A stretch of 64,000 nucleotides of DNA from Gnetum montanum. Taxonomy: Eukaryota > Streptophyta > Gnetopsida > Gnetales > Gnetaceae. The translations under genes were made by a program, and so were the position numbers. Below are positions 20,151 through 33,171 of this stretch, piece after piece (the stretch's first letter is position 1; the number at the start of each line of letters is the position of its first letter). Location of the stretch: contig MNCI01002930.1 in assembly GCA_015680685.1 (NCBI GenBank), forward strand, positions 53,962 to 117,961, given 5' to 3'. Under the pieces are notes generated by a model. It ran no database searches. It was not told where the DNA came from and saw only the letters and a program-made list of their open reading frames with translations.

Positions 20151-21019
20151 TCAAAAGGAGTTGAAACATGTAAAAAGAATTAAAGAATTACTATAAGGAG
20201 TCTTAATGCTTATCTTGCCAAGTAAGATCCCAAAAGGGTTAATGGATAACCAAAAGCCTAACCTCTTTAAATAGTTGTGCCCAAGCTTGAACTGACATCT
20301 TTTGACTTAAGAAACAAATAGATGACTTGTGAAGTATGAATACGTTACTATGCAACACTAATAGTATTGAAGATGAATACCATGTTTTTCTACAATATTC
20401 TACATTTAGGCACATTAGACATAATTGAAATATTATAGTTACAAATTTGGTTAATTTTTTACAAATATTACTAAGGATAATTGGTAATTTTCTTAATCAT
20501 AGCATATATATGTTTCTACTATTCANTGGTAGGGGATGGGGGTGGAGGAAAGGTGACACTATTAGATCCCTAAAAAGTAAATATTAATATTAAAAAAATT
20601 TAGTAAATGAGATCACCAAAGAGAGAGTCTAAAGATAAAACCCAATGATTTTGGTGATGCCTTTTTAGATTTTCATCCTTACAACTAATCCTTAAAAACC
20701 TTCCTTCTAGGGTAGGAAAAGAATTAAGAATTACCCTTAATTAGAAGCATCCTCATGGATTTTCACTTCTTACTAAAGGGTTTCCTGGAAAAAGGAAGAG
20801 AAAACTCTCTAAAGACAAAAGAACATATTAATTAGAAATAATGAACAAATAGCAATAAAAGTTGAAAAATTTTCATTCTTGAGCCTCCAAAACAAAAAAT
20901 AATAATATTGTAAAAAATAAATTAACTGGTTAGCTTTCATTAGAAGATTAGTTGCTTAAAACTATAGTTGAAAAATAACATCATTAAGAAAGTCATATTT
21001 AACCCTTGAAGAGAGATCA
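20151..21019. other. Unassigned A/T-rich DNA
   Basis: No supported gene or repeat. One undetermined base lies at 20526. Confidence 0.4.
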
Positions 21020-22166
21020 TAGTTATGCTCATCATCATCATTAGCATCATCATCGTAGCCTTGTTCCAATAAAATGGGTTTGACTACATGAGTTCTTTTT
21101 TTTCATTCATCTCTATTAGGAGTCAGATCTTTGTTCTAGATGATGATGTTGCATGTCATTTCAAACCATCCTTCTTTGACATCTAGGCCAAAGTTTTATA
21201 ATCGGCTACCAACTTGATGTTAACCATCCTTCTTTCATATCTGGGCCTGGGATCAATATTGGCAAAGTTTCATAGTTTTACTCTTGCTAATGCAAAATAA
21301 CTTCACATCGAAGCTTTCGAATAGAGTAGAGAACAAGCAGTCAAAGACATTTCTAAATGTAAAGAAAGAAAGTAAACAAAGTAGAATGATCAAAAAAGCA
21401 ACTTCGTTGATGCTTAGTTGATAGTCATTACAAATTCTTGATGTCCATTTCCAAGCATGTTGAGTAATAAGAAATTTAAAAAATATATGAGAAAATGAGT
21501 ATTCACTTACATGTAATCCATCTACCATGAAACGTAGATAAGAAACTATAGTAATACCAAATTTTTACACAATCTAAATGAATTAGTAGCCTAAGGCCCT
21601 TCATTAAAAGGAAGTCATCATGGGCTAATTTGCTTAGGCATATCTTGTAAAACTATAATATGATTATAATCCTAATATTTACTAAGCTGTCATCATGTAT
21701 TCCAAATTTGTTTAAGAATTGAAGAGCTATGAATAGAAATGACCTATGGAAAAAGAAGACATTGAAGAAAGTTATTAAAAGACCAATTGTCATTATCCTT
21801 AGGTTTTTCTTGCATAAATTTTTTTCTTAAAAGAAGCATCCAAACATCATCTCCATTAATGCACTTTGTAATCCATTTTGTTGTAAGAGAAATACTCTAG
21901 TTATAGTAATTAATGAAGATAAGTCCTTCATATTTCTTGTTACTAGTGCAAATATCCTAAGTAACTCTTAAAAAATCTTTTCTGTCTTGCTTAGCAAACC
22001 AAGGAAGCTAATGGATAATATAATTAAATCTATCATAATAAGTTTTATAAGGAGCTCAATAACTAGAGTAATAAACATTAGTTAACTGAAGAACCTACTT
22101 AATAACTAAAAGTTTGTTAGTAAGCATAAGCCCATTTTCTTTTCATTTCTTCTCAATTTTATCAAT
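21020..22166 (-). pseudogene. LINE ORF2, C-terminal part and 3' end
   Basis: Minus-strand 3' portion of the LINE interrupted by element D. Reading leftward from 22166 it encodes IDKIEKK, LMLTNKLLVIK, DRFNYIIH.LPW, then YEGLIFINYYN.SISLTTKW and VWMLLLRKKF. These match the order of the post-RT part of plant L1 ORF2 (K..GW..K.LS.GGR, RNFLW, GGLGI.N....N.AL..KW, W..LL..KY). The 3' end at 21040-21100 reads, on the minus strand, AACCCATTTTATTGGAACAA then GGCTACGATGATGATG, a typical plant L1 end. Many stops. It continues across element D at 51608. Confidence 0.7.
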
Positions 22167-23102
22167 TGATGAATGGTTGGGATACCTCTACACCCAACGA
22201 TACTAATCACAAAGCATTTAAGCAACATCTGGTCGAATTTCATGGACTCTATGTCTTCTGGTACACTAGTCTTCTAGGAAGTGAACTTTTCACTAATAGT
22301 CATTTGTTGTCTTCCTAATTACACTTGTGATGAATAAAGGTATGGTTAAGTGTAATTGAGGTATCTGATTTTTATTATGTTCTTGGTGCTTGAAATAGAG
22401 AAATGAAGTAATTTAATTTAACTAATTAACTAATCTCTAACTAGTCCTAACACAAGCATTCGGTCCCACTTTCCGTACATGTCCTAAACCCACATATCCA
22501 CTATTGGGATTACCAAGTGCTATGCTATTGGGTGAACCAAGCAATAACGTTGCTAGGATTACCAAACGGACACATGTTTATGCTTGAAGTGGTTGTACTT
22601 ATGTGTTTAATCTATTTAGCTTAATTAATTAACTAGAAGTATAATTTAGCTTAATTAATTGCATAATTAATGAAAATAATAAATGCATAAATGCATCATT
22701 AATATATTCTAAGTGTTGCAAGGTTTTATCAAAAGGCTCGTCTTTATTGGCATTCATACTAGTTTGTTTACGTATAATAGTCCTTGAATAAAGATCCATA
22801 TACTTTCTAACTCATGCTATAGGCACTCAAAGAAATATTCTAACTCTCAAATGATAAAACTACAAGAGCTCTGCTACAACTATGACTTGACTCTCCATAA
22901 ACATGGCTAGTGAGTGTGTATTTATAGATTTTATTGTAGTGCTACATTGACAAGACTAGTGCTATGTCGATAGGGCCCCATAGATGCAACAAACACTACA
23001 TTGACAAGGCAACATCATGTAGATAGGGTTGCATCATTGGGGCCCTGTTGATGAGGCCATGTTAACAGCAACTTGTCAATGCAACACAACAATGATTCAT
23101 CA
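22167..23102 (-). repeat. 3' LTR of element D
   Basis: 936 bp, plus-strand reading TGATGAATGG...GATTCATCA, followed by the polypurine tract. TATAAATA (minus) is at 22919-22926. An array of CATTGATGAGGCC / GTCGATAGGGCC-like units lies upstream of it (22940-23100). Confidence 0.9.
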
Positions 23103-23115
23103 TACCCCCATGACT
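23103..23115 (-). promoter_or_regulatory. Polypurine tract of D
   Basis: The minus strand reads AGTCATGGGGGTA directly before the 3' LTR and is identical to the tract of B. Confidence 0.85.
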
Positions 23116-23338
23116 AAATGAAAACTTGTCCTCGATTTCCTTTAGAAAATTGAGAAGGTATGGGATTATTGACTAACTCTTGACATAACAAAATGACTCA
23201 ACAAAACTAAGTGCACAAGTGTACAAATCAACAACATTACATAAATTGTGGTGTTTCTGACACAAAATTGAACACCATGACATGACTACTTAAAGCTAGA
23301 TAGCACATCCTCTAATGGCATGAAGGCGGTTAAAAAGA

Positions 23339-26195
23339 TCAAATAGTCCTAGGCAGTGGAGGTTCTTGAGGTTTCGAAGGACCTTCACCAGCTTCAGGCA
23401 TGTGCAGTGGTTGAGGTGGTTGTGACTATTTTGCTACGGCTGCTACCTTTGGTGGAAGGAGAAAGGCATCCAGTAATGCCTTCATCTTATCCTTCTTACT
23501 CCAGGGATCATTCATAGCCTATGTGACATCATCAATGTGGGCTAGAATAGGGATATCCCATGGATAGGGTATTACTAGAAACAACTCCTTAACATTGACA
23601 AACTAGGCAGTGAATTAGTTGCATTCAACATTGAATGTCCTGATTGTGTTTTGCAGCTCCTGGTAGTCATTCATTCCTTTGGCTAGGTTCTTAGCAATAG
23701 ATCTTTGATTAGTGTATTTTCCCTTGAGAACCTTGAGTTCAATGTTTACGATTGTAAGCTTTTGCTTGGTGTCCTTGTGATGCTTGAACTCAACCTTGTA
23801 CAATGAGTATGAGTTGGCCACTTGCTTTTCCAATTTTAACCATGATCGTCCAATAGTCAACATAGTCATATTTGCATATCAAAGATTGGCAAGCTCCATG
23901 TATTCTATCATCTCCTCAATCTGAAACTCCTTTAGGAGAATTTCTACTTTACTGTACTAATCGATCTCATCAATGATGGGATACCACAATTTGTGTCCTT
24001 ATTGGAGTTGTTGGAGGGTCTCATTTACCTTTTCCTTCACCACTTGAATATGTTTTGCATTTGCTTCTTTTTGTAGCCGTACATGATCTTTGTAATGATC
24101 CTTGACTCTCTAAAATTTGAGAGCCTCTAATTACCAGGCGGTTACCTCTATTGCAAGCTTTTGGTGAAGGGCATGGACCTCCCCCATGGAGAGGTTTCTA
24201 TTTTTAGTTGCTAATCTTCTTAGCTTTGTGTTCACTCTGGTTAGTTTCTCCTATTGTTGATGGATAAAGTTGATCAATTGTTGCTTATCCTCATCAACAT
24301 TTCATAGGTGATGGTTCTTTGTAGTCAGTTGCACATTGTCCTGGTAGGTTAGATCTAAGGCCTTTTGAATTTTGTTGGGTAGCCTTTGCCAAGGATCATT
24401 AGAACAGCACTATCGCCATTGCATCCTCAATCCCTTTCAATATGGTATGAAGCTATTTAAGAGTTTCATCTCTTATTAATGCCCAGATGAGAAATGCAGG
24501 GTTGGTAATTTAGGCTCTTAATTTAGCAACTTTAGTAGCCAAGTGTTCGTTTAGCTCCTTAGCTATTTTGAGTTGCCCTTCCAAGATAATGCTTTTATCC
24601 CTTGCCTCTAGTAGCTCCAACTAGGTTGTAGTAATACTATCCAGAACATTAAATACATCCAAAAGTAGTTGCGTAGTTCCCACCACTCGATCTAGTAGTT
24701 CTTCATCTTGTGCTATGCTTAATTTGTCACTTATGATCCTTGTGGACATTTGCACATCTTTGAGTGTAGTGAAATTTGATACAGATGTCATAGGTGCATT
24801 AAGTATTTTGAAAATTCTATCAACAACCACCTCTACTACAATATCCTACCCTTGGTGTTGCATCATCAGCATTGTTGCCCCCTTGCCTTTCTCCAAGTGC
24901 ACCGAGAAGGTCATGACATTTCCAAAAATTTTTGGGAGGCTACTATTCTGCAAGAGATATCATGACCTCTCTAGCCCTAGGATTTGACCTTGTAAACAAC
25001 TATGTTTGCTGGGTCAAGAAAATGGATCCACCTCGTCCCATTAGGCTAATTGTTCGAGCCACCTCATTTAGATGACTCATCATTGGTTGGTACATAGATG
25101 GGTCCCCGTCACTCATTTATGTTCATTTCTCTTGTTTGCTCAAGAGCCATTCTTAGTATTCACGCAATCACCAGGCTATTGCAATGATGTCTGGAATAGT
25201 TCTTTGAGTGGTAGGTGGAGGTGGTGGCTGTTGCTTGTGTTCTTGAATGATTATTGTAGGCATTTTATCTTTCATTATCTCCACCCAATTAGTGGTTGAA
25301 GCATGCCTGATAACATCATTTGTACAATGGACTATCCTTCCTCTTTGATAGATTTTTTTTATGAGGCATGGACAGGGGAGTGCCTTTCTTACATGTTCAT
25401 TCTCTTTAAATCGCTTCTCTATCTCTAGATAGATCAGTTGTGGAAGGTTGACAAGGAATCTCCCACTTAAAGCAGCACATGCATGGATAGAAAAGGTAGT
25501 GATCTTGCTGGGCCTCACTATGGGAGGTAAAAGGTTACAATATTATAGTGAATTCCTTCTGCTAGTGTGAGTGCACCATACTCCTTGTAGTCAACACCAT
25601 AGCACTATTGAACCCATTCCTTTTTGATGCTGGGATCCACCTACATCGAAATCTTAGCAAGATTTGCCTCAATTTCTGGCAACCCACGCACTTTAGCAAT
25701 GTCTTATACTAAGTAGGATACTAAGATGTCCTTGATTTTGACCATTGAACTAGCCTACCTATTGTTCTGGAATAAGAATGTCTCTCCTATGTACCACTCC
25801 CTAGTGGAAGTGATAACTGGCCACATGGGAGAGGTCTTCAATTCGTCCTGTACTTCTTTAGGTGCTTCCTCTAGGAAAGAGCCAAATTTTAACTCCTACA
25901 ACACTATTTTTTGGACCTTCCTTGATCTAATTTGATTGAGGTAGACTTTTATGAAGTTCACCTCAAGGTTTTCTTGCTGACCTGGTGGCTCATCTTAGTG
26001 GGAATGTTCTGTTGCTACTGCTGGTTCTAGAATCTGATGAATAGATTCCATCTTGACCTCTTTCCTAAGAGGATCCATGATGTGGATTACAACTAGTTCT
26101 TCTTGGGCTTATTCTTAGCCCCTTCCCATTCTTGGCCATTTCTCTCTTGGTTGAGATGGTCCTTCTTCTTTTGTGTGTTTATCTTTCGGTGCCAT
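23339..26195 (-). pseudogene. Extra 3' ORF (coiled-coil protein) of D
   Basis: About 950 codons between the spacer and the polypurine tract. It starts MAPKDKHTKEEGPSQPREKW in the context CCATAG|ATGGC and ends in PSKPQEPPLPRTI. The N-terminal third has conserved blocks shared with E and F: SPMWPVITSTREWYIGETFL, KIKDILVSYLV, CYGVDYKEYGALTLAE, LVNLPQLIYLEIEKRFKENE and LPCPCLIKKIYQRG. The middle is a long heptad-rich coiled coil full of Glu, Lys, Leu and Gln; a short Pro-rich tail follows. I see no signal peptide or clear membrane helix, so a classical envelope protein is not supported. The N-terminal part loosely recalls plant transposon-associated domains; function unknown. Several stops. Confidence 0.65.
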
Positions 26196-26638
26196 CTATG
26201 GTCACAACACATCCATGGATTAATAGAGATAACATGTAACTTTGAATATTAAAATACCTTATCTCATTAGTTAGTTACAATTGGCTAAGGTTGGACCATG
26301 GTAGGTTGATTATTTTATTCTTATTTTTAATTAATTTTTATTATAAGTGTCACCAAAGCTTGTTGGAAGAGTTTAACTTCTATAATTTGATGTTTAAATG
26401 TTGATTACTTAGTTAAACCTTTGTGGGAGTTAGGAAAAATAGCAAAATTTTTTTTGTCAAAAATGGCACATTTGTGACCCCCATGAATAAGAGCTTACCT
26501 CCATTAGCTATAGGGTCAAAGAACAAAGTGATTTGGATAAATTATTAGGAAGTTAATGGCTTTGGAAGGTTCTGGGCTCCAAAAATTTTAAAAACTTCCT
26601 TGGTGTTTATGAGCAAATGTGAAAATTTCAAAGGAGGT

Positions 26639-27580
26639 TGATGAGTCATGGTCTGTCAAGTCCTATTATCAAACCCCTATTATCTAAACCCTAATACAAG
26701 ATACCAAATCTGATAAGTCTCGATATCAAACCCCTATTATCATATCCCTAATATTGTAGCTGCGATATTGCATCCGGGATATCGCGTCCACCCTGCGATA
26801 ACGCATACGCGATATCTCGGCCTGCTTCAATTTCTATAAATAAGAGGCAAATTTCCTTGTCTTAGGTAGTTAGTTCTTAGTTTTTAGAATTTTCTTTTAA
26901 GTTTTTAGTTTTTTAGTAGTTCTTTCTCTCAACCCTTTCCTCCCAATGCATGCCTGCAGTGTGATGATTGTAATTGTATAGCATCCTTATTCCGGTGTGA
27001 TGTACTTGGATACACACATGATCGACAATAAAGATTGAGATTACTTCATCATTGTAGCATCCACTTAGCTTAATTATTTAATTATTATTATTATTTACTA
27101 CTTTCTTAGTTAATATCTCTTCACTCTAAACTCCTTTTAAACATGGAATGAGTACAACTTAATCACAAGCATTTAAGTGTGACTACTTGGTAACCCAGTA
27201 GCATATTTAGGCCATGTGCTTGGTAATCCTAGTGGTAGTTGTGCACGAGGTCCAAGATGTGTATGGATGATTAAGGAACGGATGCTCATCACACTTAGCT
27301 AGCTTAGATTCTCTCTCACCCTCTCTCTCTCTTAGCTTAGTTAATATTATTTTCCATTATCTCCAAGAATAGCATTAGTATAGGAACACATCATACACCT
27401 CACTCTGGACTAAACCATACATGAAAAAGTTAACACTAGTCCAAATGGGAAGATAGTGAACTACAATTCAAAAATAACTATCTAGATACCACAGCTAGTC
27501 CATTTGTGGAGTTCAACTGGATCATGCATGAAATGCTAGTATTCGTATGGTTGAGTATAGGGGTACCTCACCACTCATCA
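26639..27580 (+). repeat. 5' LTR of element C
   Basis: 942 bp, TGATGAGTCATGG...CACTCATCA. TATAAATA is at 26835-26842 and AATAAA at 27027-27032. A GATATTGC/GATATCGCG array lies at 26756-26821. Confidence 0.93.
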
Positions 27581-27581
27581 T

Positions 27582-27599
27582 TGGCACCATTGCCGGGGA
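27582..27599 (+). promoter_or_regulatory. Primer binding site of C
   Basis: TGGCACCATTGCCGGGGA, 16 of 18 to the tRNA-Asp complement; it and the D site are one T inside their LTR ends. Best-preserved primer site in the window. Confidence 0.9.
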
Positions 27600-27724
27600 T
27601 GATGCTAGTTATCTAGACTAGTTATATCATACAAGGTTGCTGTATAGGAATTAACGATATATCTCTTAGGAAGAAGAAATAATTATGAAAAGTCACATAC
27701 AAATTCACACACAAATTCACAACC

Positions 27725-28496
27725 ATGCCTCTCCTACAAGACTACGATAATGCCACATCTAGCAAGGCAGTTCATTGGAGAACCAACGAATTAGATGACA
27801 ATGAAGATTGGAGTACACTATCTAAGGTGGGGGTTTCTTATAAACATAAATGAAGGAAACATTGTCCCAACGCACGAAAGAATAACTTACTCAATGACGA
27901 ATAACCCCTACTAGCCACTACAAGCCTAACACAAAGACAAGAGGTTGTTTGAATCTCCCGTAGGCATCGTAAAGAGAGCCGCCTACCCAGGCTCAATTTA
28001 AACAACTTCCCCAATTTCTCAAGAGGCTATGAATTGGATCCTCAACAACATTTACAAGCCTTCTATGATGCCTGTGCATGGAACAACATTGATAATGGAT
28101 GGCAAAAACTCAAGCTCTTTCCTATGACACTCGGTGGCCAAGAAAAAGTATGGTATAGATCATTAAAACCAAATTCAATATGATGTTGGACAACAATGGT
28201 AGAACTATTTAATGAAAGATATCAAACCTATGCAAGAGTGTCAACCTTGAGGAAAAAAATCCAAGAGTGGAAACAAGCACAACATGAACCCTAATCCACC
28301 AATTAACACTCCAACAACCATATGGCCCAATGAATACAGCCATAAAAAGAGACATCCTAAACCTTGCATACCATCTTATGATCCCAAGTATCATAGTGAG
28401 TCAACTCTTTATCCAGAAACCACATCTTATAATTTTTCCCACTATGATTACTATAATCAAGTGTGTGGACCCCAATGGGGTAAGTGTGACTGAGTT
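27725..28496 (+). pseudogene. gag: Short gag of element C
   Basis: One frame starting MPLLQDYDNATSSKAVHW at 27725 runs with only a few stops through the gag domain (RGYELDPQQHLQAFYDAC, NGWQKLKLFPMTL, VWYRSLKPNSI, ELFNERYQTYARVSTLR, KKIQEWKQ) to about 28293. A shifted frame then continues to 28493 with a Pro/Tyr/His-rich tail (PSYDPKYHSESTLYPETT). The N-terminus is shorter than and unlike the MSSS-type gag of A, B, D and G; the zinc knuckle and all of pol are missing. The tail leads straight to the internal polypurine-like motif at 28564. Confidence 0.7.
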
Positions 28497-28563
28497 TTAA
28501 TATTTCCAACATGCAAGGATCCTCATCTTTCATTTATTAAACCCTTGCCATGCTCAACCGTTT

Positions 28564-28576
28564 AGTTATGGGGGAT
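28564..28576 (+). promoter_or_regulatory. Internal polypurine-tract-like motif of C
   Basis: AGTTATGGGGGAT, in the same relative place as in B, D, E and F, here after the gag tail because pol is deleted. Confidence 0.5.
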
Positions 28577-29951
28577 ACCCCCCATTCTAATAACAAGCAA
28601 GATTAATAACTACTTTTCATTTTACAAATTTTTGTTTTTCAATTTTTCATTTTTCAATTTTTTGTTCTACCTTTTTGTCTTTTTATCTTTTCATAAGTAA
28701 TCTCATCTACAAATAAAACACTCATGTGGCTCGTTGGTTGAGGTGTGTTCTATGTTATCGAGTCTCAAGTGATCAATTCTTTGGATAGTGAGCCCATTAT
28801 ATCCACTCATCCATTTTACAAATAAGAGGTTCTGTTCGAGGGTACAATGATGTTCTTGACATTCTTAAAACTTAAAATTAATTTTGTGTTCATTGTACCT
28901 AGAATGAAGAAGGATGGATCAAGAGGGAATGATTAGGGTGTGACATCAAGGGGACTTGGAGATTCTCTTTCGTGACGTTTGTGGGAATTATCATGCAACG
29001 TGGTTGTACTAAGATCCTTGTAGATCTAACGAAAAATGGGAGTAAGAGTAATCAAAAGGGCACTCAAAAATCTAATGCTGTTCTAGGAGGTCCCACTAGA
29101 AAGACATGCACCCATGCTTGAAGGTTGGCAGCTTCTCTAGATTCAGCAATTGAAAAGAGAGAGAGAGAGAGAAAAAATAAAACAAAGGAAGTACCACAAA
29201 ACAAAAATCACTTCTCCCTTGAACAAAATGCCAAGTGATTGTACGCCTTGTTGTTCTAGTACTCTCATAGTTGCTCATCATGGGATAAAATAATGCGGTG
29301 TCACTAATTAGAGGAATGGACTTGGTCTTGATCTTGGAATGATGGGTTCATGGCACGTTAATTATGCTTTTAGGATTCATTGTGCCCTAGGTCAGTTACC
29401 TCATGTCCCAATCTCTACAATCCCTTCTATACCCCATCTCATCTTGCTGTTGATGGAGTTGTGGCTCGTGTCTCGTATAACGTAGACTTCTTACCTCATT
29501 TTGATGGTATCTACTTGTGTGTGTTTTGTGAAACTGGTATTAATTACATTTAACCCTTCTAGTGCCTATGGACATTTTAAGGTGTGGTTATGCAAGGGCA
29601 TTATAGGTTGGAACCTACTTTGGAGAGGACCCACTTGTGTGACTTTTGCAATTTGTACTTGTTGCATACCACCACATCATCTTATACCCTTTGAATACTT
29701 CATTGCCAAATCTATTCTTTCCTTTGTCATCATTTTATCAAATGTTCCTGAAAACTAGATCCTTTTATGTCTCACCTAAACAAACCAGGTTCGACATTAA
29801 ACTTTTAGGGAAACTTCCTTAAATTTTTTTTTCTAACTCTAAAATCACACTAAGCAAAGAATTAAACATTTATTAAAGGCAATGAGTAAGGTATGAAATC
29901 ATTGAAATTTTTCAATAACCTTACTAAAAATTGATCTTTGTATGATTATAG
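28577..29951 (+). other. Spacer of element C
   Basis: T-rich start, then noncoding sequence that follows the B and E spacers (GGACTTGGAGATTC, GGGACTT and a shared ACCCACTTG-type block). A (GA)n run lies at 29156-29174. No gene. Confidence 0.5.
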
Positions 29952-30450
29952 ATGGCCCCTAAAAGAAGAGAATGAGGAGGAACTTCTCAAGGTGCAACCG
30001 AACGACCAGGGGGAGGTAGAGGCCAAGGAATTTATGCAAAACATGCAGAGCAGGAGGCACAATCACTCAGCATTCATCATGGAACTCCTGTTTAAGTGTT
30101 CATCAAAAGGTGGAGAGGTTAGGGCCCAAGCCTATGAAGAGGAATGACAGCTATTTGTAGCATAACATGTCAAGGCCAATCAAGTGTTCCTACAACTACC
30201 ATGTTCATGGAAAGTGCCAACTCCATCAAACATTGGAACATCAACATGGATGGCTCATAATGCTTGGATAGAAGAGGATAAAGATCAAGCGCTTCTTCAA
30301 TGGTATCAATCTCAGAAGCCTGATCATGCAGGACAAAGGAGAGGCATCCATAGAGGAGCCACCACTACCAGGAATCCCATGAGTTCCACAAGTTTTATCT
30401 TTTGTGTCTATGTCCAAATTTTGTTTAATTCTCCACTGCAACATAAATAA
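29952..30450 (+). pseudogene. Remnant at the extra-ORF position in C
   Basis: The ATG at 29952 in the context GATTATAG|ATGGC matches the start context of the D and F extra ORFs. MAPKRRE is followed by a stop, then a Gly/Arg-rich stretch (GGTSQGATERPGGGRGQG). Only about 500 bp remain before the terminal region, so most of the coiled-coil protein is absent or was never present. Confidence 0.4.
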
Positions 30451-30551
30451 ATTCCTATTCAGTCAATAATCCCATACCTATCCATTGTGTAATCAATTGA
30501 ACTTGTTCTCACTATAACTCGAGGACGAGTTGTTATTCAGTTGTAGGGGTA

Positions 30552-31478
30552 TGATGAGTCATGGTTTGTCAAGTCCTGTTATTGGACCCATGTTATCTGA
30601 ACCCTAATACAAGATACCAAGTTTGATAGGTCCTGATATCAGATCCCTATTATTGGACCCCCGATATTGTAGCTGTGATATCACATCAGTCACGATATCA
30701 TGTACGTGTTATCGTGGACTACCTCAATTTCTATAAATAAGAGGTGGCTTTATTTGTTCTAGGAAGTTAGTTCTTAGTTTTTAGAATTTTCTTTCAAGTG
30801 TTTAGTTTTTTAGTAGTTCTTTCTCTCAACCCTTTCCTCCTAGTGCATGCCCACAGTGTAATGATTGTAATTGTACGACATCCTTATTTGAGTGTGATGT
30901 ACTTGGACACACACATGACCAGCAATAAAGATTGAGATTACTTCATCATTGCAGCATCCACTTACCTTAATTATTTAATTATTATTATTATTTACTACTT
31001 TCTTAGTTAATATCTCTTCACTCTAAAATCCTTTTAAACGCAAAATAAGTACGACTTAATCACGAGCATTTAAGTGTGACTACTTGGTAACCGAATAGCG
31101 TACTTAGGCCATGCGCTTGGTAATCCCAGTGGTAGTCATGCATGAGGTCCAAGATGTGTACGGATGATTAAGGAATGGATGCTCATCACACTTAGGCTAG
31201 CTTAGATTCTCTATCACCTTGTCTCTCTCTTAGCTTAGTTAATATTATTTTCCATTATCTCCAGGAATAGCATTAGTATAGGAACACATCATACACCTCA
31301 CTATGGACTAAACCATACCTTACAAAGTTAATACTAGTCTAGATGGGAAGATAGCGAATTGCGATCTAAGAATAACTATCTAGATACCATAGCTAGTCTT
31401 TCTGTGAAGTTCGACCCTATCATGCATGAAACTCTCATATTCATATAGTTGAGTGTAGGGGTACCTTGCCACTCATCA
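30552..31478 (+). repeat. 3' LTR of element C
   Basis: 927 bp, preceded by the polypurine tract CAGTTGTAGGGGTA (30538-30551). Same structure as the 5' LTR, with many transitions in the GATATC array (30661-30717). Confidence 0.93.
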
Positions 31479-33151
31479 GGGGTCATGCATATTTATACTA
31501 TTTTTACATTATGTTGATAGGGCTATGTATACGAGGCCCATATACACATGGGCTTCATTAATGGGGCTCCATTTATGGTGTTCGTAAAAAAAATTTTCAA
31601 ATGTAAATATCTTGAAAACTACAAGGAATTTTTGAATGAATTTGTTGTCCATGGAGTCCTAGAAAAGCTAAGAATATGATGAGATCATTGAAGAGGATCT
31701 TTGAAGGCTTAAAAATTGAAAAATTTGATGGAGAATGTGTGCATTAAATAAAATATGTAAAAGAGCACATGGGTTGATGTAGAAGATGGATGTATGAAAT
31801 ATTTTGATTGCAAGAATATTTATAGATAAGGTGCTTAGCAAATCCAACCAAGAGATATGCAAGTGTGTCCTTCCCATAGTAGGAACATGCCTTGTTTACC
31901 CTTGCATAACCTCACCATAAGGAGTCCATGGGCCCCATAGGCAATTAATGGTTGATGGAAGTTAAGAATCAAATTTGGAATATTCTACTAAAGAATTTAA
32001 GTACATTAGACAAAGACACCGACTCAAGAACATGGACACTGGCAGTGAGGTGAGTAATGGACATCATAGATGGATGATGGAGAAAGTGGAATGGAATTCC
32101 AAATTGAGATCATAAGAAGTCCCTTATGGATTTGTATTTAAATGACCTGAGAAGATTCATCCTTAGTCTAGACCAAAACCAACTACTTTCAGTGACTTTG
32201 CATCGTCACTCCAAGACTAATCCATCCCTTTAGGATACAAGAGTGCTCCCACAAAACAACCATCAATCAATAAAGAGAAGAAGAGAAGCAAGAAGTGGGA
32301 GAGGGCCTTAGTTAGAGGGAATCTTCAAGCATGGATAACATGTCTTTCTAGTCCTCTAACTAGTGCTTGTAGCCTGTTGATTTATCTAAGGGGTGTGCTT
32401 TGAATTCCCATAATGTTTTTTAATTTTGGCTTTTTTGTTGTTTTTGTTTTTGTTTTCTTTTTGGTTGGAAAAAAAACCATGTAAAAAATTTATTCAACTT
32501 CCTATTATTGGTTGACATAGAATGATAACAAGTCTATGAAAACACTCATGCACCCTGAGCAAGTAGAAGAGTATAAAGAGTATTGAGTTCCCCTGAAGTC
32601 ACATCCTATGAAAATATTTGAATCCTTTCCAATTCTAGAAGCTACCAAGATCATAAATTTATTAAAGGTTTATTTAATGAAAAGGAACCTAAAACTTCCA
32701 AAACAAGGAAAGCCATAGAGTTTGTGGATGGGTGGATGTCATGTACTCACTACCTATTCCATGAAAAAGAAACTATGCCTTAGCCATTGGTACAAAAATT
32801 CAGAAATAGAAACTAGGCATTAGCAAACAAAACTTTAAGCATAAACCACCATTAGTAATAGCTACAACACCACTATGTCCCATTGGCAAAAAGCACATTT
32901 ATTAACAAAAATTAGAAAATCACACTAAAGATAAAGTAAAAAATATAAGAAAGTGTAAAATACTCAAGAAAGATCCTAATGTAATATCAATGGTGTAAAA
33001 CAAAAAATGGTGTACAATAGGAAAAAGTTTTTTTTTTTTTAAAAAAAAGAATCAAGAAGTTGTAAAATAAATAATTTGCAAAATAAATAAAAATGTGTAA
33101 AACAAAAAAATAGAAAAATTGAGAAGGCACGTATATGCTTAACATGGATGG
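31479..33151 (-). other. Spacer of element D between integrase and extra ORF
   Basis: Noncoding; it aligns with F 56680-58360 and E 46130-47900. The A/T-rich part near 32880-33120 holds a T/A run at 33027-33048. It joins the 26196-26638 part across element C. Confidence 0.6.
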
Positions 33152-33171
33152 CCATCTTCCCTAGGACTGAG
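33152..33171 (-). promoter_or_regulatory. Internal polypurine-tract-like motif of D
   Basis: The minus strand reads CTCAGTCCTAGGGAAGATGG, a decayed version of CTCAGTCATGGGGGATATGG in E. Confidence 0.5.

Larger units (their letters stand above)
26639..31478 (+). mobile_element. Ty3/gypsy element C, gag-only derivative inside D
   Basis: A 4,840 bp plus-strand element with two LTRs (26639-27580, 30552-31478), a well-kept primer site, a short gag and a small remnant at the extra-ORF position, but no protease, RT, RNase H or integrase. Flanking 5-mers are GAGGT and GGGGT, a target duplication with one change. The host sequence resumes without loss: the D spacer on both sides aligns with the F spacer (56660-56960). 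It is a non-autonomous element retaining cis signals. Its LTR is a separate subfamily, with TGTCAAGTCCTATTATC-type sequence upstream of the GATATC array. Confidence 0.9.
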
